In this document: positions 7,457-15,569 of the stretch, piece after piece
Position numbering within the stretch: the stretch's first letter is position 1
Layout: each line of letters starts with the position of its first letter
DNA from: Lachnospiraceae bacterium
Lineage (GTDB): Bacteria > Bacillota > Clostridia > Lachnospirales > Lachnospiraceae
Length of the DNA: 17,584 nucleotides
Reading direction: 5' to 3'
NCBI GenBank assembly: GCA_030825115.1
Contig: JAPJQL010000054.1
Span: 1-17,584, forward strand
The notes under the pieces: model-generated
Databases searched by the model: none
Told to the model about the DNA's origin: nothing
What the model saw: only the letters and a program-made list of their open reading frames with translations
Position numbers and translations under genes: made by a program

Positions 7457-9238
7457 ATGATACATTTAACAGTTAACGGAACGCCGGTGGAGGTTCCAGA
7501 AGGCTCCACCATCATGAAAGCGGCAGAGGCGGCGGGATTTCATATCCCCAGCCTGTGCCATATGAAAGATGTCCACCAGTACGGTTCCTGCCGGATCTGT
7601 GTGGTAGAAGTAGAAGGGATGAAAAATCTTCAGGCATCCTGTATGGTTAAAGCCAGAGAAGGCATGGTAGTAAACACCAACTCCCCAAAGGTCCAGGAAG
7701 CAAGAAAAGTCCTGTATGAGCTGTTGCTGTCCAACCATCCGAAGGACTGCTTAAACTGCGGCCGCAACCTGACCTGTGAGCTGCAGCAGCTTGGATACGA
7801 ACTGGGCGTAACCGAAAGCCGGTTTGAAGGTAAAATGACGAAGGGATCTGTAGACATCTCCCCTTCTATCACCCGCGATACCAGCAAATGCATCCTGTGC
7901 CGCCGCTGCGTCACCGCCTGCGCCCAGATTCAGAAGGTAGGGGCCATCCAGGCACAAAACCGCGGATTTAACACCGTGATCAGCCCTGCTATGAGCCTGC
8001 CTCTCAACTCCACCGCCTGCGCCATGTGCGGCCAGTGTACCGTAGTCTGACCCACCGGAGCCCTGCAGGAAACCGACGGTCTGACCCCCGTTCAAAAAGC
8101 CCTAGCAGACCCAAACAAACGGGTTGTCATTCAGGTTGCTCCCGCAGTCAGGGCTGCGCTGGGCGAAGAATTTGGGCTTCCCTGCGGTACACCGGTCACA
8201 GGAAAAATGGCGGCAGCACTGCACCGCCTTGGTTTTGACGATGTGTTCGATACCCTGTTTTCCGCAGATTTAACCATCATCGAAGAAGGCTACGAGCTGT
8301 TAAACCGCCTCGACACTTTGCTGAAAGGAGGAGACGCCGTACTTCCCATGATCACAAGCTGTTCCCCTGGCTGGATCAAGCACGTGGAACATCAGTTCCC
8401 CGATGGGCTGGACCACCTTTCCACCTGCAAGAGTCCGCACACCATGATGGGGGCAGTAGTAAAAACCTTTTATGCACAGAAAATCGGCACAAAACCAGAA
8501 GATATGTTTGTCGTTTCGGTAATGCCATGCACAGCGAAGAAATACGAGATCCAGCGCCCTGAGATGGAGGTAGACCAGATCCGTGACGTAGATGCGGTGC
8601 TGACCACCAGAGAACTTGCACGGCTGATCAAAAAAGCCGGCATCGATTTTATAAACCTGCCGGAAGAAACCTTTGACTCTCCTCTCGGGCTTGGAAGCGG
8701 CGCGGCCGATATCTTTGGCGTAACAGGAGGCGTCATGGAAGCTGCTTTACGAACGGTCTATGAAGTGGTGACCGGAAAAGAACTTCCATTTGAAAAACTG
8801 CATGTCACTCCGATCGTAGGGCTAAAACAGATAAAGACCGCTTCGATCACCATAGAAGAACCGCTCCCGGCATTTGCACATTTGAAAGGCGTTACGGTAA
8901 ATATCGCCGTAACCAGCGGACTGGAAGGCGCTTCCATCCTGATGAAAGAAGTTGCCAGCGGAACCTCTCCCTATCACTTCATTGAAGTTATGGGCTGCCC
9001 CGGCGGCTGCATAAACGGAGGCGGACAGCCCCGCTGCACCGAAGAAAATTACAGGGAAAAACGGTCACAGGCGCTCTATGGAGAAGATGAACGCAAAGTA
9101 CTGCGGAAATCCCATGAAAACCCGGATCTGATGAAACTGTACGACTGTTTCCTTGGCGAGCCAAACGGACACCTGGCCCACCATCTGCTGCATACACACT
9201 ATGTGAAACGTGGAAAGTATAACCAGCTTGCAGAATAA
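7457..9238 (+). CDS. hydA: [FeFe]-hydrogenase catalytic subunit with in-frame UGA, candidate selenoprotein
   Basis: A 593-codon gene read through one in-frame TGA (codon 198, 8048-8050). The N-terminus has a [2Fe-2S] domain (C34, C45, C48, C62), a His-Cys3 [4Fe-4S] site (H94, C98, C101, C107) and a two-cluster ferredoxin domain: C145, C148, C151, C155 and C188, C191, C194, then the TGA where the last cysteine belongs, followed directly by PTGAL. The H-cluster domain shows TSCSPGW (300-306), MPCTAKK (C358), and C514 and C518 in VMGCPGGC with GGGQP. The reading frame after the TGA is intact for 395 codons to the TAA. The start at 7457 has AGGAGG six bases upstream. Family knowledge predicts H2 formation or uptake with HydC and HydB. 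The reading as Sec is inference; a nonsense mutation or base-calling error is the alternative. S303 stands where CpI has the H-cluster ligand C300. Confidence 0.85.
8064..8084 (+). promoter_or_regulatory. Candidate bacterial SECIS hairpin after the hydA UGA
   Basis: CAG (8066-8068) pairs with CTG (8081-8083), and ACC (8072-8074) with GGT (8078-8080). This leaves a three-base bulge on the 5' side and an apical loop GAC that starts 25 bases after the TGA. A loop G at this distance and a 5' bulge are usual properties of bacterial SECIS elements. T8064-A8084 may extend the stem. The helix is short, and competing pairings exist (for example GACC 8049-8052 with GGTC 8078-8081), so support is modest. 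Confidence 0.35.
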
Positions 9239-9270
9239 TCCTACATAAGCAAACATTTCCACAAATTGAT

Positions 9271-9328
9271 AAAAAAACAACTTCCTGTGATTGATATTTA
9301 ACATGATCACACAGAAAGTTGTTTTTTA
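9271..9328. terminator. Bidirectional terminator after hydA
   Basis: A long imperfect stem: AAACAACTTCCTGTGAT (about 9275-9291) against ATCACACAGAAAGTTGTTT (about 9305-9323). There is an A-run on the left and T6 on the right. It has a T-tract in both directions and lies between the convergent ends of hydA and the DUF2809 gene, so it should serve both. Confidence 0.85.
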
Positions 9329-9340
9329 TTGGAAAATCGA

Positions 9341-9751
9341 TTAAAACCCAAACTTCTCATAATACCGCCGCGCCCACTGATAGATCCCCAGTCCCAGACA
9401 TCCCAGCGCATAACACACAATATCCTTCCAGTCAAACGTAGAGCCCAGCACTGTCCCGATCACCGGCACCTTATCCACCCCAAGCATCTTGGCAAAATGA
9501 AAATACTGGAGCGTCTCCACCAGGACAGCAAAGATCAACACATACACCGGCAGCAGCCTGCATCCGGTCGGAATCACGACCCGGACGGCAAAGTACACCA
9601 GGATCACAACCAGGATATCTCCCACATAAGGGCGAATCAGCCCGTCTTTTATAAACAGTGCAATAAACACTTCTGCAAACAACATCATCAAAAATACGCC
9701 TGCATACCGGATCCTGCGCTCTTTTACCGACCCTTCCAAGTTTTTATCCAT
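9341..9751 (-). CDS. DUF2809 family small integral membrane protein
   Basis: A 136-aa protein with about four hydrophobic segments, including GVFLMMLFAEVFIALF, GDILVVILVYFAV, VYVLIFAVLVETLQ and the final DIVCYALGCLGLGIY. The order of motifs (YVGD..., VETLQ, LGSTFDWKD, YALG) fits the DUF2809 family, whose function is unknown. The frame opens further to a GTG at 9760, but the ATG at 9751 has GGGTG six bases upstream and is preferred. The gene follows rsmI immediately, with its start just after the rsmI stop, and is the last gene of the minus-strand block before the terminator. Confidence 0.75.
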   Translation of the reverse strand: MDKNLEGSVKERRIRYAGVFLMMLFAEVFIALFIKDGLIRPYVGDILVVILVYFAVRVVIPTGCRLLPVYVLIFAVLVETLQYFHFAKMLGVDKVPVIGTVLGSTFDWKDIVCYALGCLGLGIYQWARRYYEKFGF

Positions 9752-9756
9752 CACAA

Positions 9757-10602
9757 TCACCCATTCACTAAATATTGATATATATCCCGCTTGCTCACAC
9801 CCCGGTCTTTCGCCACCAGCCTCATCGCTTCCTTCTTATCAATCCCCTGCTCCAGGTAGACCTCCATGTGCTCCTCTATACTCATCTCTTCCCAGGATTT
9901 CTGCTGTTCCTCCCTCATCCCGGCAATGCTCCGCCCTTCGATGACGATCACGCACTCGCCTTTTGGCTCTGTACTCTGATAATGTTCCAGCGCCCCGGCA
10001 AACGTTGTCCGATACGCTTCCTCATACCGTTTCGTCAGCTCACGGCATATGGTGATCCTCCGCTCCCCGCCAAGCGCCCCGCCAAGCTCCTGAAGCGTCC
10101 GCACCAGATGATGAGGTGCCTCATAGACGATCATCGTCCTCGTCTCTTCCTTAAGCTCCTCTAAGATCCATTGCCGCTCCTTTTTATCTGCCGGAAGAAA
10201 TGCCTCAAAACAAAAACGCCTTGTAGACAGGCCCGACAGCGTCAGCGCCGTAATACAGGCTGCAGGTCCCGGCAGCGACGTCACCTCCACCCCGGCTTCA
10301 TAACATTGTTTTACCAGTTCTTCCCCCGGATCTGAGATTCCCGGCGTCCCCGCATCCGTCACCAGAGCGATATTCACGCCCTTCTGAAGCTGCCCAACCA
10401 GATATTTCGCCTTATCGATCTTGTTAAACTCATGATAACTGGTCATCGGTGTCTTAATGTCAAAATGGTTCAGAAGTTTGATACTGTGCCTGGTGTCCTC
10501 CGCCGCAATCAGGTCCACTTCCTTAAGCGTATTCAAAACACGCAGCGTAATATCATCCAGATTCCCTATCGGTGTCGCACACAGATATAATTTACCAGCC
10601 AT
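9757..10602 (-). CDS. rsmI: 16S rRNA (cytidine(1402)-2'-O)-methyltransferase
   Basis: A 281-aa protein with the tetrapyrrole-methylase fold of RsmI: KLYLCATPIGNLDDITLR at the start, IAAEDTRHS, DAGTPGISDPGE (SAM-binding loop region) and SLPGPAA, then the C-terminal helical part KEAMRLVAKDRGVSKRDIY. It methylates the 2'-OH of C1402 in 16S rRNA together with RsmH, tuning decoding in the P site. Length matches the family. The frame is open to 10641, but MAGKLYL at 10602 is the conserved beginning and has AGAGAGG upstream. Directly downstream of trmN6, as in the Bacillus yabB-yabC order. Confidence 0.95.
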   Translation of the reverse strand: MAGKLYLCATPIGNLDDITLRVLNTLKEVDLIAAEDTRHSIKLLNHFDIKTPMTSYHEFNKIDKAKYLVGQLQKGVNIALVTDAGTPGISDPGEELVKQCYEAGVEVTSLPGPAACITALTLSGLSTRRFCFEAFLPADKKERQWILEELKEETRTMIVYEAPHHLVRTLQELGGALGGERRITICRELTKRYEEAYRTTFAGALEHYQSTEPKGECVIVIEGRSIAGMREEQQKSWEEMSIEEHMEVYLEQGIDKKEAMRLVAKDRGVSKRDIYQYLVNG

Positions 10603-10643
10603 ACATGATTTCCTCTCTGCCGAAATATGGTTTCCATACATAT

Positions 10644-11396
10644 TTAATACCCGTAAATCTCATAAATCTCGTCCGTATAAACCCCGGGTTCTTGATACAC
10701 AATGATCGGCGCCTCCACCTTCATCATGGACCTGCCGCCGCGGAATGCCTCGATCAGCACCATATTGGCGTCCTTGTCCGCAAAAGGATGCACCAGCTTC
10801 ATCCGTTTCGGCTCCAGCTTATACAGACGCATCGCCGCGATGATCTCCACCAGCCTGTGAGGTCTGTGCACCATATAAAACCGTCCTCCCGGCTTCAGCA
10901 AAAGTGACGCTTCCCTCACCACATCATCCAGCGTGCACAAAACCTCATGCCGCGCGATCGCCTTTGGCAGATCCGGATTCTTCAGCCCGTGGGCGTCATT
11001 CATATAAGGGGGGTTTGATGTCACCACATCAAAAGAAGCCTTGCCAAATATCTGGCTGGCTTCCCTGATATCTCCCTGCACGATCTCCACCCGGTCACCA
11101 ATCCCGTTTAAGGCCACGCTCCGGGAAGCCATCTTCGCCATCTCCTCCTGAATCTCAAGACCTGTAAAGTGCTTCCCCTCCGTCTTCGCAGACAAAAGAA
11201 TCGGAATGATCCCCGTGCCTGTCCCAAGATCAACCGCCAGCTCGTCTTCCTTCACCCTGGCAAATCCGGACAGCAAAACGGCATCCATTCCAAAACAGAA
11301 GCCGCCTTTCTTCTGGATGATCCGGTATCCGTTGCGCTGTAAATCATCGATACGCTCGTCCTCATACAGTTCAAACGCACTATCCTGATTATTCAT
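10644..11396 (-). CDS. trmN6: tRNA1(Val) (adenine(37)-N6)-methyltransferase-like protein
   Basis: A 250-aa class I SAM-dependent methyltransferase of the YfiC/YabB group. The SAM motif AVDLGTGTGIIPILLS is near residues 54-69 and the catalytic NPPY of N6-adenine methylases is present (SNPPYMND). GGFCFGMDAVLLSGF near the start is typical of the family. It should modify an adenine next to the anticodon of a tRNA; the exact tRNA in Clostridia is not certain. Its start overlaps the ricT stop by 8 bases, indicating translational coupling in the block. Confidence 0.88.
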   Translation of the reverse strand: MNNQDSAFELYEDERIDDLQRNGYRIIQKKGGFCFGMDAVLLSGFARVKEDELAVDLGTGTGIIPILLSAKTEGKHFTGLEIQEEMAKMASRSVALNGIGDRVEIVQGDIREASQIFGKASFDVVTSNPPYMNDAHGLKNPDLPKAIARHEVLCTLDDVVREASLLLKPGGRFYMVHRPHRLVEIIAAMRLYKLEPKRMKLVHPFADKDANMVLIEAFRGGRSMMKVEAPIIVYQEPGVYTDEIYEIYGY

Positions 11397-12297
11397 CTAA
11401 CTTGGATTTTCCTTCCTTTTTCTCAAGTGCCTCCAGCTTCTTTAACTCGGCATCATTTACATCCACCTTGCCTTTTCTGCGCCTCGGCTTAAACTTCAGC
11501 TGATCCACATGATACTCGCGGATCTCCTTCTCATCCCGGTCCACGGTGACGATCACCTTCACCTGCTGGCGAAGCACGCTGACACTCTGTACTTCCCCTT
11601 TCAGCCCGTCGTCCGTCGTCACATAATCCCCGACATTCGGCAGCTTGCTGTTTAAGTATTCATACGTCTCTTCCTCATTTTTCAGACAGCACATCAGACG
11701 GCCACATACTCCCGAAATCTTCGTCGGATTCAGGGACAGGTTCTGCTCCTTCGCCATCTTGATCGACACCGGGATAAACTCCGACAGATAGGAGTGGCAG
11801 CACAGCGCGCGGCCACAGATTCCGATTCCGCCCACGATCTTTGTCTCATCCCGGACTCCGACCTGGCGCAGCTCGATCCTGGTCTTAAATACAGAGGCCA
11901 GATCCTTTACCAGCTCCCGGAAATCAATCCTTCCGTCCGCCGTAAAATAAAACAGGACTTTATTATTATCGAAAGTATACTCCACATCGATCAGCTTCAT
12001 TTCCAGATTGTGCTTGCGGATCTTCTCCTGGCAGATCTTAAACGCATCCTTTTCCTTCTTCCGGTTGGATGCCTCCTTTGCCCGGTCTTCCCCATTTGCC
12101 ATACGGATAACCGATTTTAACGGCTGAACCACCTTATTTTCTTCCACTTCCCGGCATCCCAGCACCACATGGCCGTACTCTACGCCGCGCGCCGTCTCCA
12201 CGATCACCTCGTCGCCATTTTTTATATCCAGTTTCCCCGGCGCAAAATAGTAAATCTTGCCCGCATTCCGAAACCGTACTCCGATTACCTTTATCAT
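11389..12297 (-). CDS. ricT: PSP1-domain protein RicT (YaaT)
   Basis: A 302-aa PSP1-domain protein. A cysteine-rich core is conserved: ICGRALCCHSYL and GVCGRLMCCLKNE. In Bacillus subtilis RicT forms the RicAFT complex with [4Fe-4S] clusters; it acts with RNase Y in mRNA maturation and affects competence, sporulation and biofilm. The C-terminal tail is highly charged (RRRKGKVDVNDAELKKLEALEKKEGK). It starts 4 bases after the holB stop. Bacillus has yabA after this gene; that gene is absent here. Confidence 0.93.
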   Translation of the reverse strand: MIKVIGVRFRNAGKIYYFAPGKLDIKNGDEVIVETARGVEYGHVVLGCREVEENKVVQPLKSVIRMANGEDRAKEASNRKKEKDAFKICQEKIRKHNLEMKLIDVEYTFDNNKVLFYFTADGRIDFRELVKDLASVFKTRIELRQVGVRDETKIVGGIGICGRALCCHSYLSEFIPVSIKMAKEQNLSLNPTKISGVCGRLMCCLKNEEETYEYLNSKLPNVGDYVTTDDGLKGEVQSVSVLRQQVKVIVTVDRDEKEIREYHVDQLKFKPRRRKGKVDVNDAELKKLEALEKKEGKSKLDE

Positions 12298-12301
12298 GAA
12301 A

Positions 12302-13291
12302 TTAATTCTCCTTCATCACTAACAACATCAGTTCCAGCGCAAGCTCCATATTGACATTGGCGTCCAGGCGGACCTTGGTCTTGTCGATGGATTCCAGGAT
12401 TCTCTCAATCCCGTCATAGCCGCTGTTCTTGCTGATCTCATTGATCGTCCGATATTCATCCTTAAAAATAAGCAGGTTGATATCCTTCGTCACTTTATAT
12501 AACAATACATCCCGATACCACATCTGCATGAAATCCAGACAATCATAGATATCAAGATGTGTCTCCTTCAGCTTCTGGATATATTCGAGCAGTTCGGAAA
12601 TATCCATATTCCTGACATGCTTAAGCAGATTCAATATCTCCTTGTGCATCGCCTTAAAGTCATCCGAGGAAGCAATCGTGATCGCCTTTCCCAGATTTCC
12701 TCTGGCAAACGCCGCATAGACATCCGCCTCCGCTTCCGGCACCTTCATCGACCCCACCAGATAACTCTTTACCACAAAATCCTTCAGCGGTTTGAGCTTT
12801 AACTGCACACACCGGGAAAGGATCGTCGGCAGAAACGCTTCCTGATTCGTCGTAAGCAGCAGGATGATCGCATAGGACGGCGGCTCCTCTATCGTCTTAA
12901 GCAGCGCATTCTGTGCCTGCTGGGTCATCTTCTCCGCCTCATCCACGATATAGACCTTATAGTAGCTGCTGTAAGGCCGGACCATCACCGTATCATTGAT
13001 CTGCTCCCGGATATCATCCACACCGATACTGGCTGGTTTTTCATGGGTCACATAGATCAGGTCCGGGTGATTGCCGCTGAGCACCTGCTTACACGCATGG
13101 CATTCCATACAGGGCTCACTCTTTCCCTTCTCGCAGAGCAGCGTAAGGGCAAAGGCATTGGCAAGAGACTTCCGTCCCATCCCTGCCTCTCCTGTCAGAA
13201 TATAGGCATGCGACACTTTATGGCTCTCAATCGCCTTCTGAAGATGCTCTTTTATCTGTTCATGTCCCAGAATATCACCAAATTTCAGCAT
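12302..13291 (-). CDS. holB: DNA polymerase III delta' subunit
   Basis: A 329-aa AAA+ clamp-loader subunit. A Walker A-like loop TGEAGMGRKS (33-42) carries R40 where an active ATPase has lysine, in line with delta' being a poor ATPase. Four zinc-type cysteines follow (C53, C61, C64, C67). Then come VDEAEKMTQQAQNALLKTIEEPP (Walker B region and helix) and SRC in TILSRCVQ, the arginine-finger motif of clamp loaders. It helps load the beta clamp with the gamma/tau and delta subunits. The start has AAAGGAG upstream, and a possible promoter lies just before it. Confidence 0.93.
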   Translation of the reverse strand: MLKFGDILGHEQIKEHLQKAIESHKVSHAYILTGEAGMGRKSLANAFALTLLCEKGKSEPCMECHACKQVLSGNHPDLIYVTHEKPASIGVDDIREQINDTVMVRPYSSYYKVYIVDEAEKMTQQAQNALLKTIEEPPSYAIILLLTTNQEAFLPTILSRCVQLKLKPLKDFVVKSYLVGSMKVPEAEADVYAAFARGNLGKAITIASSDDFKAMHKEILNLLKHVRNMDISELLEYIQKLKETHLDIYDCLDFMQMWYRDVLLYKVTKDINLLIFKDEYRTINEISKNSGYDGIERILESIDKTKVRLDANVNMELALELMLLVMKEN

Positions 13292-13315
13292 GTCAGACTC
13301 CTTTCATACACCGAA

Positions 13316-13344
13316 AGTATACCACAAAAACCTTTATCTGTATA
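13316..13344 (-). promoter_or_regulatory. Possible internal promoter before holB
   Basis: On the minus strand TATACT (13316-13321), preceded by TGG (an extended -10), and TATACA (13339-13344) at a 17-base spacing. It would let holB-ricT-trmN6-rsmI be transcribed apart from the decarboxylase and kinase genes. The -35 lies inside the end of the kinase-like gene. Confidence 0.4.
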
Positions 13345-13918
13345 GAAATATCACCTGATTTATCTCCCTGAGACATTCTTCCAGGCTCTGATTGTCAAAA
13401 TATCTGCTGATTCCCCACTGCTCAAGATTCTTCTTTGAAAAATCAGCATCATCCGCAAGGAACCGCCTGCACAGCTCCGCATAATTCGGCTCTTTCTGCC
13501 TGCGCTCCCTCGCAAGGGCGCGCGTCAGCCTGACCCCGTCGTCTACATCGATGTACAATGGAACCATAACGTCACTCCCAAAATATTCCCGCATCTTCCC
13601 ATAAGATTCCAACGTCCCGATCACCAGATAACTGCTGTTTTTCAGGTCGATCTGCCCGTCGTCAACCGTAGCATAGCTCCACGGACCAAGCACCGTCTGG
13701 TAGGTCCTGCTCTCGATCACCTTCCTCTGCCGCTCAAACTCCCGAAGCTGCTCCTCCGAACAGAAATGATACTCCACGCCGTCCCGTTCCCCTTCTCTCA
13801 TCGGTCTTGTCGTATACAATACCACGGTTTTCAGTTCCGGATTCTCTTTTAAGATTTTTTTAAACAATGTATCTTTTCCCGATGCACTCTTTCCCATCAG
13901 ATAAAATATCCTGCCCAT
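13334..13918 (-). CDS. Guanylate kinase-like P-loop protein
   Basis: A 194-aa protein with GKSASGKDT (9-17) as P-loop and TTRPMREGERDGVEYHF as the GMP-binding signature of guanylate kinases. So it probably phosphorylates GMP/dGMP or a related nucleotide, but it diverges from standard Gmk after residue 60 and could have another acceptor. It occupies the place where Bacillus has tmk between yaaO and holB. The ATG at 13918 (MGRIFYLMG) follows AGGAGAGAAC and is preferred over the upstream ATG in the open frame at 13945. It starts 17 bases after the decarboxylase stop. Confidence 0.8.
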   Translation of the reverse strand: MGRIFYLMGKSASGKDTLFKKILKENPELKTVVLYTTRPMREGERDGVEYHFCSEEQLREFERQRKVIESRTYQTVLGPWSYATVDDGQIDLKNSSYLVIGTLESYGKMREYFGSDVMVPLYIDVDDGVRLTRALARERRQKEPNYAELCRRFLADDADFSKKNLEQWGISRYFDNQSLEECLREINQVIFLYR

Positions 13919-13935
13919 GTTCTCTCCTGTCTGTG

Positions 13936-15426
13936 TCATCTGCACACTGCCCCCGTATCCTGCCGCACTACCCGCAGCTTTTGCACCGTCTGGTCAGCCA
14001 TTCCCTGTACCGGCAGTCCCATCTCCCGGTAATGCAAAACAGCGGACACGATCTCCTTTGTCATCATCTCTCCCGGAGCCACGATCGGTATCCCCGGCGG
14101 ATAGAGATAGATAAATTCCGCAGATATCCTGCCCGCACAATCCGATAAATCCACTTCATCAAACAGCTCATCCGCGGCATCCGAAAGTTTTCGTTTTATG
14201 ATTGGCTTCACATCAACTGCCCCGCCGTCTTTTTCTCCGGCATATACAGATTTTTTCCGTCTCAGCCGCCCGTCAATCTCTCTCAAAGCAGCGGCAAGCC
14301 GACAAAGCCCATCCTGCGTATCACATACGGTTGTGATCGCCACAACATAATCCACACCGCACATCTCCATTTCCAGCTGAAATTCCTCACGCAGGATCTG
14401 CCCGAGCCATGTCCCGTCCACAGAAATTTCCTGTCCGCTGCCGTCTGTCCACACACAGTCCCTGACCGATACCACGATCTTTGATTCATCCACGTCCACG
14501 ACACCGGATTGTCCGCACAGGTTACGCCCTGCAAGCTTCATATTCTTTAGAGCTTGCAGCTCTGCGCGAAGCCACTGAACCCGTCTGTAAAACCCATCCA
14601 TGTCCAAACCGTCCCCTGACGCCATCCTGTCGATACAGTTCTCTATCCCGGCCATCAGGACATAGGAAGGACTGCTGCTTTGAAATATCTGAAGATACCG
14701 CTCAATCCGTTCCTGCTCTGCTCTCCCCTTTTGCAGATGCAGCACCGCTGTCTGGGTAAATGAAGGCAGTGTTTTATGAAGACTCTGAACTACAAGGTCC
14801 GCCCCACATCTCAATGCCGTCTGTGGAAATCCCGCCGGACTTCCAAAAGAAAAATGAGCTCCATGAGCCTCATCTACAATCAAAGGGATCCCGTATCTGT
14901 GCACTACCTCTGCAATCCCCCTGATATCCGACACAATACCATCATATGTTGGCGATACGACCAGCACCGCCTGCGTATCCGGATTTTCCTTTAGCATCCT
15001 TTCCACATCCACAGGCAAAATCCCGCCCTGTATCCCCAATTCTGCAATATATTGTGGATAAACATACGTCACATCAAGACAGCCGAGGATAACTCCATGA
15101 TATGCCGACTTATGGCAGTTCCGTCCAAGCAAAATCTTCCCGCCAGGCTTCACCGTCCCCATGATTGCGCTGAGGATTCCGCTGCTGCTGCCATTTACGA
15201 GATAATACGTCCTGTCCGCTCCGTAGACAGATGCCGCCCATTCCATGGATTCCTTTAGGATTCCTTCCGGGTGATGCAGGTTATCAAACCCTTCTATCTC
15301 TGTAATATCAATCTGGAACGGGTTTGGAAACTCCCCCCCGCGTCTTTTATGGCCCGGCATATGAAACGGATATGCATTCGACCGGCTATATGAAATTAAT
15401 CGGTTTAAAAGCGGCGTTTTTCTCAT
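13936..15426 (-). CDS. Orn/Lys/Arg decarboxylase family PLP enzyme
   Basis: A 496-aa fold-type I PLP enzyme of the Orn/Lys/Arg decarboxylase family (YaaO type). Seen are PFHMPGHKRR near the N-terminus, GSSSGILSAI (phosphate loop), DEAHGAH (D185, stacking histidine H188) and SLHKT with K218 as the predicted Schiff-base lysine. The C-terminal domain is shorter than in the large inducible decarboxylases. It probably decarboxylates arginine or lysine in polyamine metabolism; the substrate is not determined by sequence. The start ATG 15426 has GGAAAGG six bases upstream. First gene of the minus-strand block. Confidence 0.88.
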   Translation of the reverse strand: MRKTPLLNRLISYSRSNAYPFHMPGHKRRGGEFPNPFQIDITEIEGFDNLHHPEGILKESMEWAASVYGADRTYYLVNGSSSGILSAIMGTVKPGGKILLGRNCHKSAYHGVILGCLDVTYVYPQYIAELGIQGGILPVDVERMLKENPDTQAVLVVSPTYDGIVSDIRGIAEVVHRYGIPLIVDEAHGAHFSFGSPAGFPQTALRCGADLVVQSLHKTLPSFTQTAVLHLQKGRAEQERIERYLQIFQSSSPSYVLMAGIENCIDRMASGDGLDMDGFYRRVQWLRAELQALKNMKLAGRNLCGQSGVVDVDESKIVVSVRDCVWTDGSGQEISVDGTWLGQILREEFQLEMEMCGVDYVVAITTVCDTQDGLCRLAAALREIDGRLRRKKSVYAGEKDGGAVDVKPIIKRKLSDAADELFDEVDLSDCAGRISAEFIYLYPPGIPIVAPGEMMTKEIVSAVLHYREMGLPVQGMADQTVQKLRVVRQDTGAVCR

Positions 15427-15458
15427 AACAATCCTTTCCAATCACAACATTCCCCGTC

Positions 15459-15487
15459 ATTGTAGCATAGAAACACGGCTTTCGCAA
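15459..15487 (-). promoter_or_regulatory. Promoter of the decarboxylase block
   Basis: On the minus strand TTGCGA (15482-15487), a 17-base spacer ending in TGC (extended -10) and TACAAT (15459-15464). The start codon at 15426 lies about 30 bases downstream. Confidence 0.6.
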
Positions 15488-15509
15488 ATTCCACATTTCT
15501 CCTGATCTC

Positions 15510-15538
15510 TTTACTTTCCATCATTCATTTACTATAAT
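15510..15538 (+). promoter_or_regulatory. Promoter of the small unknown gene at 15570
   Basis: TTTACT (15510-15515), a 17-base spacer and a perfect TATAAT (15533-15538). Transcription would begin near 15545, just before the AAGGAG ribosome binding site. It is divergent from the decarboxylase promoter. Confidence 0.6.
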
Positions 15539-15569
15539 AATCCCATGAGAGAAAAAGGAGATGAATTCA

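Noticed and set aside
8051..9238. hydA as two separate genes or a pseudogene (7388-8050 and 8207-9238)
   Set aside because: The second frame begins inside a conserved hydrogenase segment, is in phase with the first (53 codons after the TGA), and the residues between are fully conserved in style. One UGA at a cysteine position explains it better.
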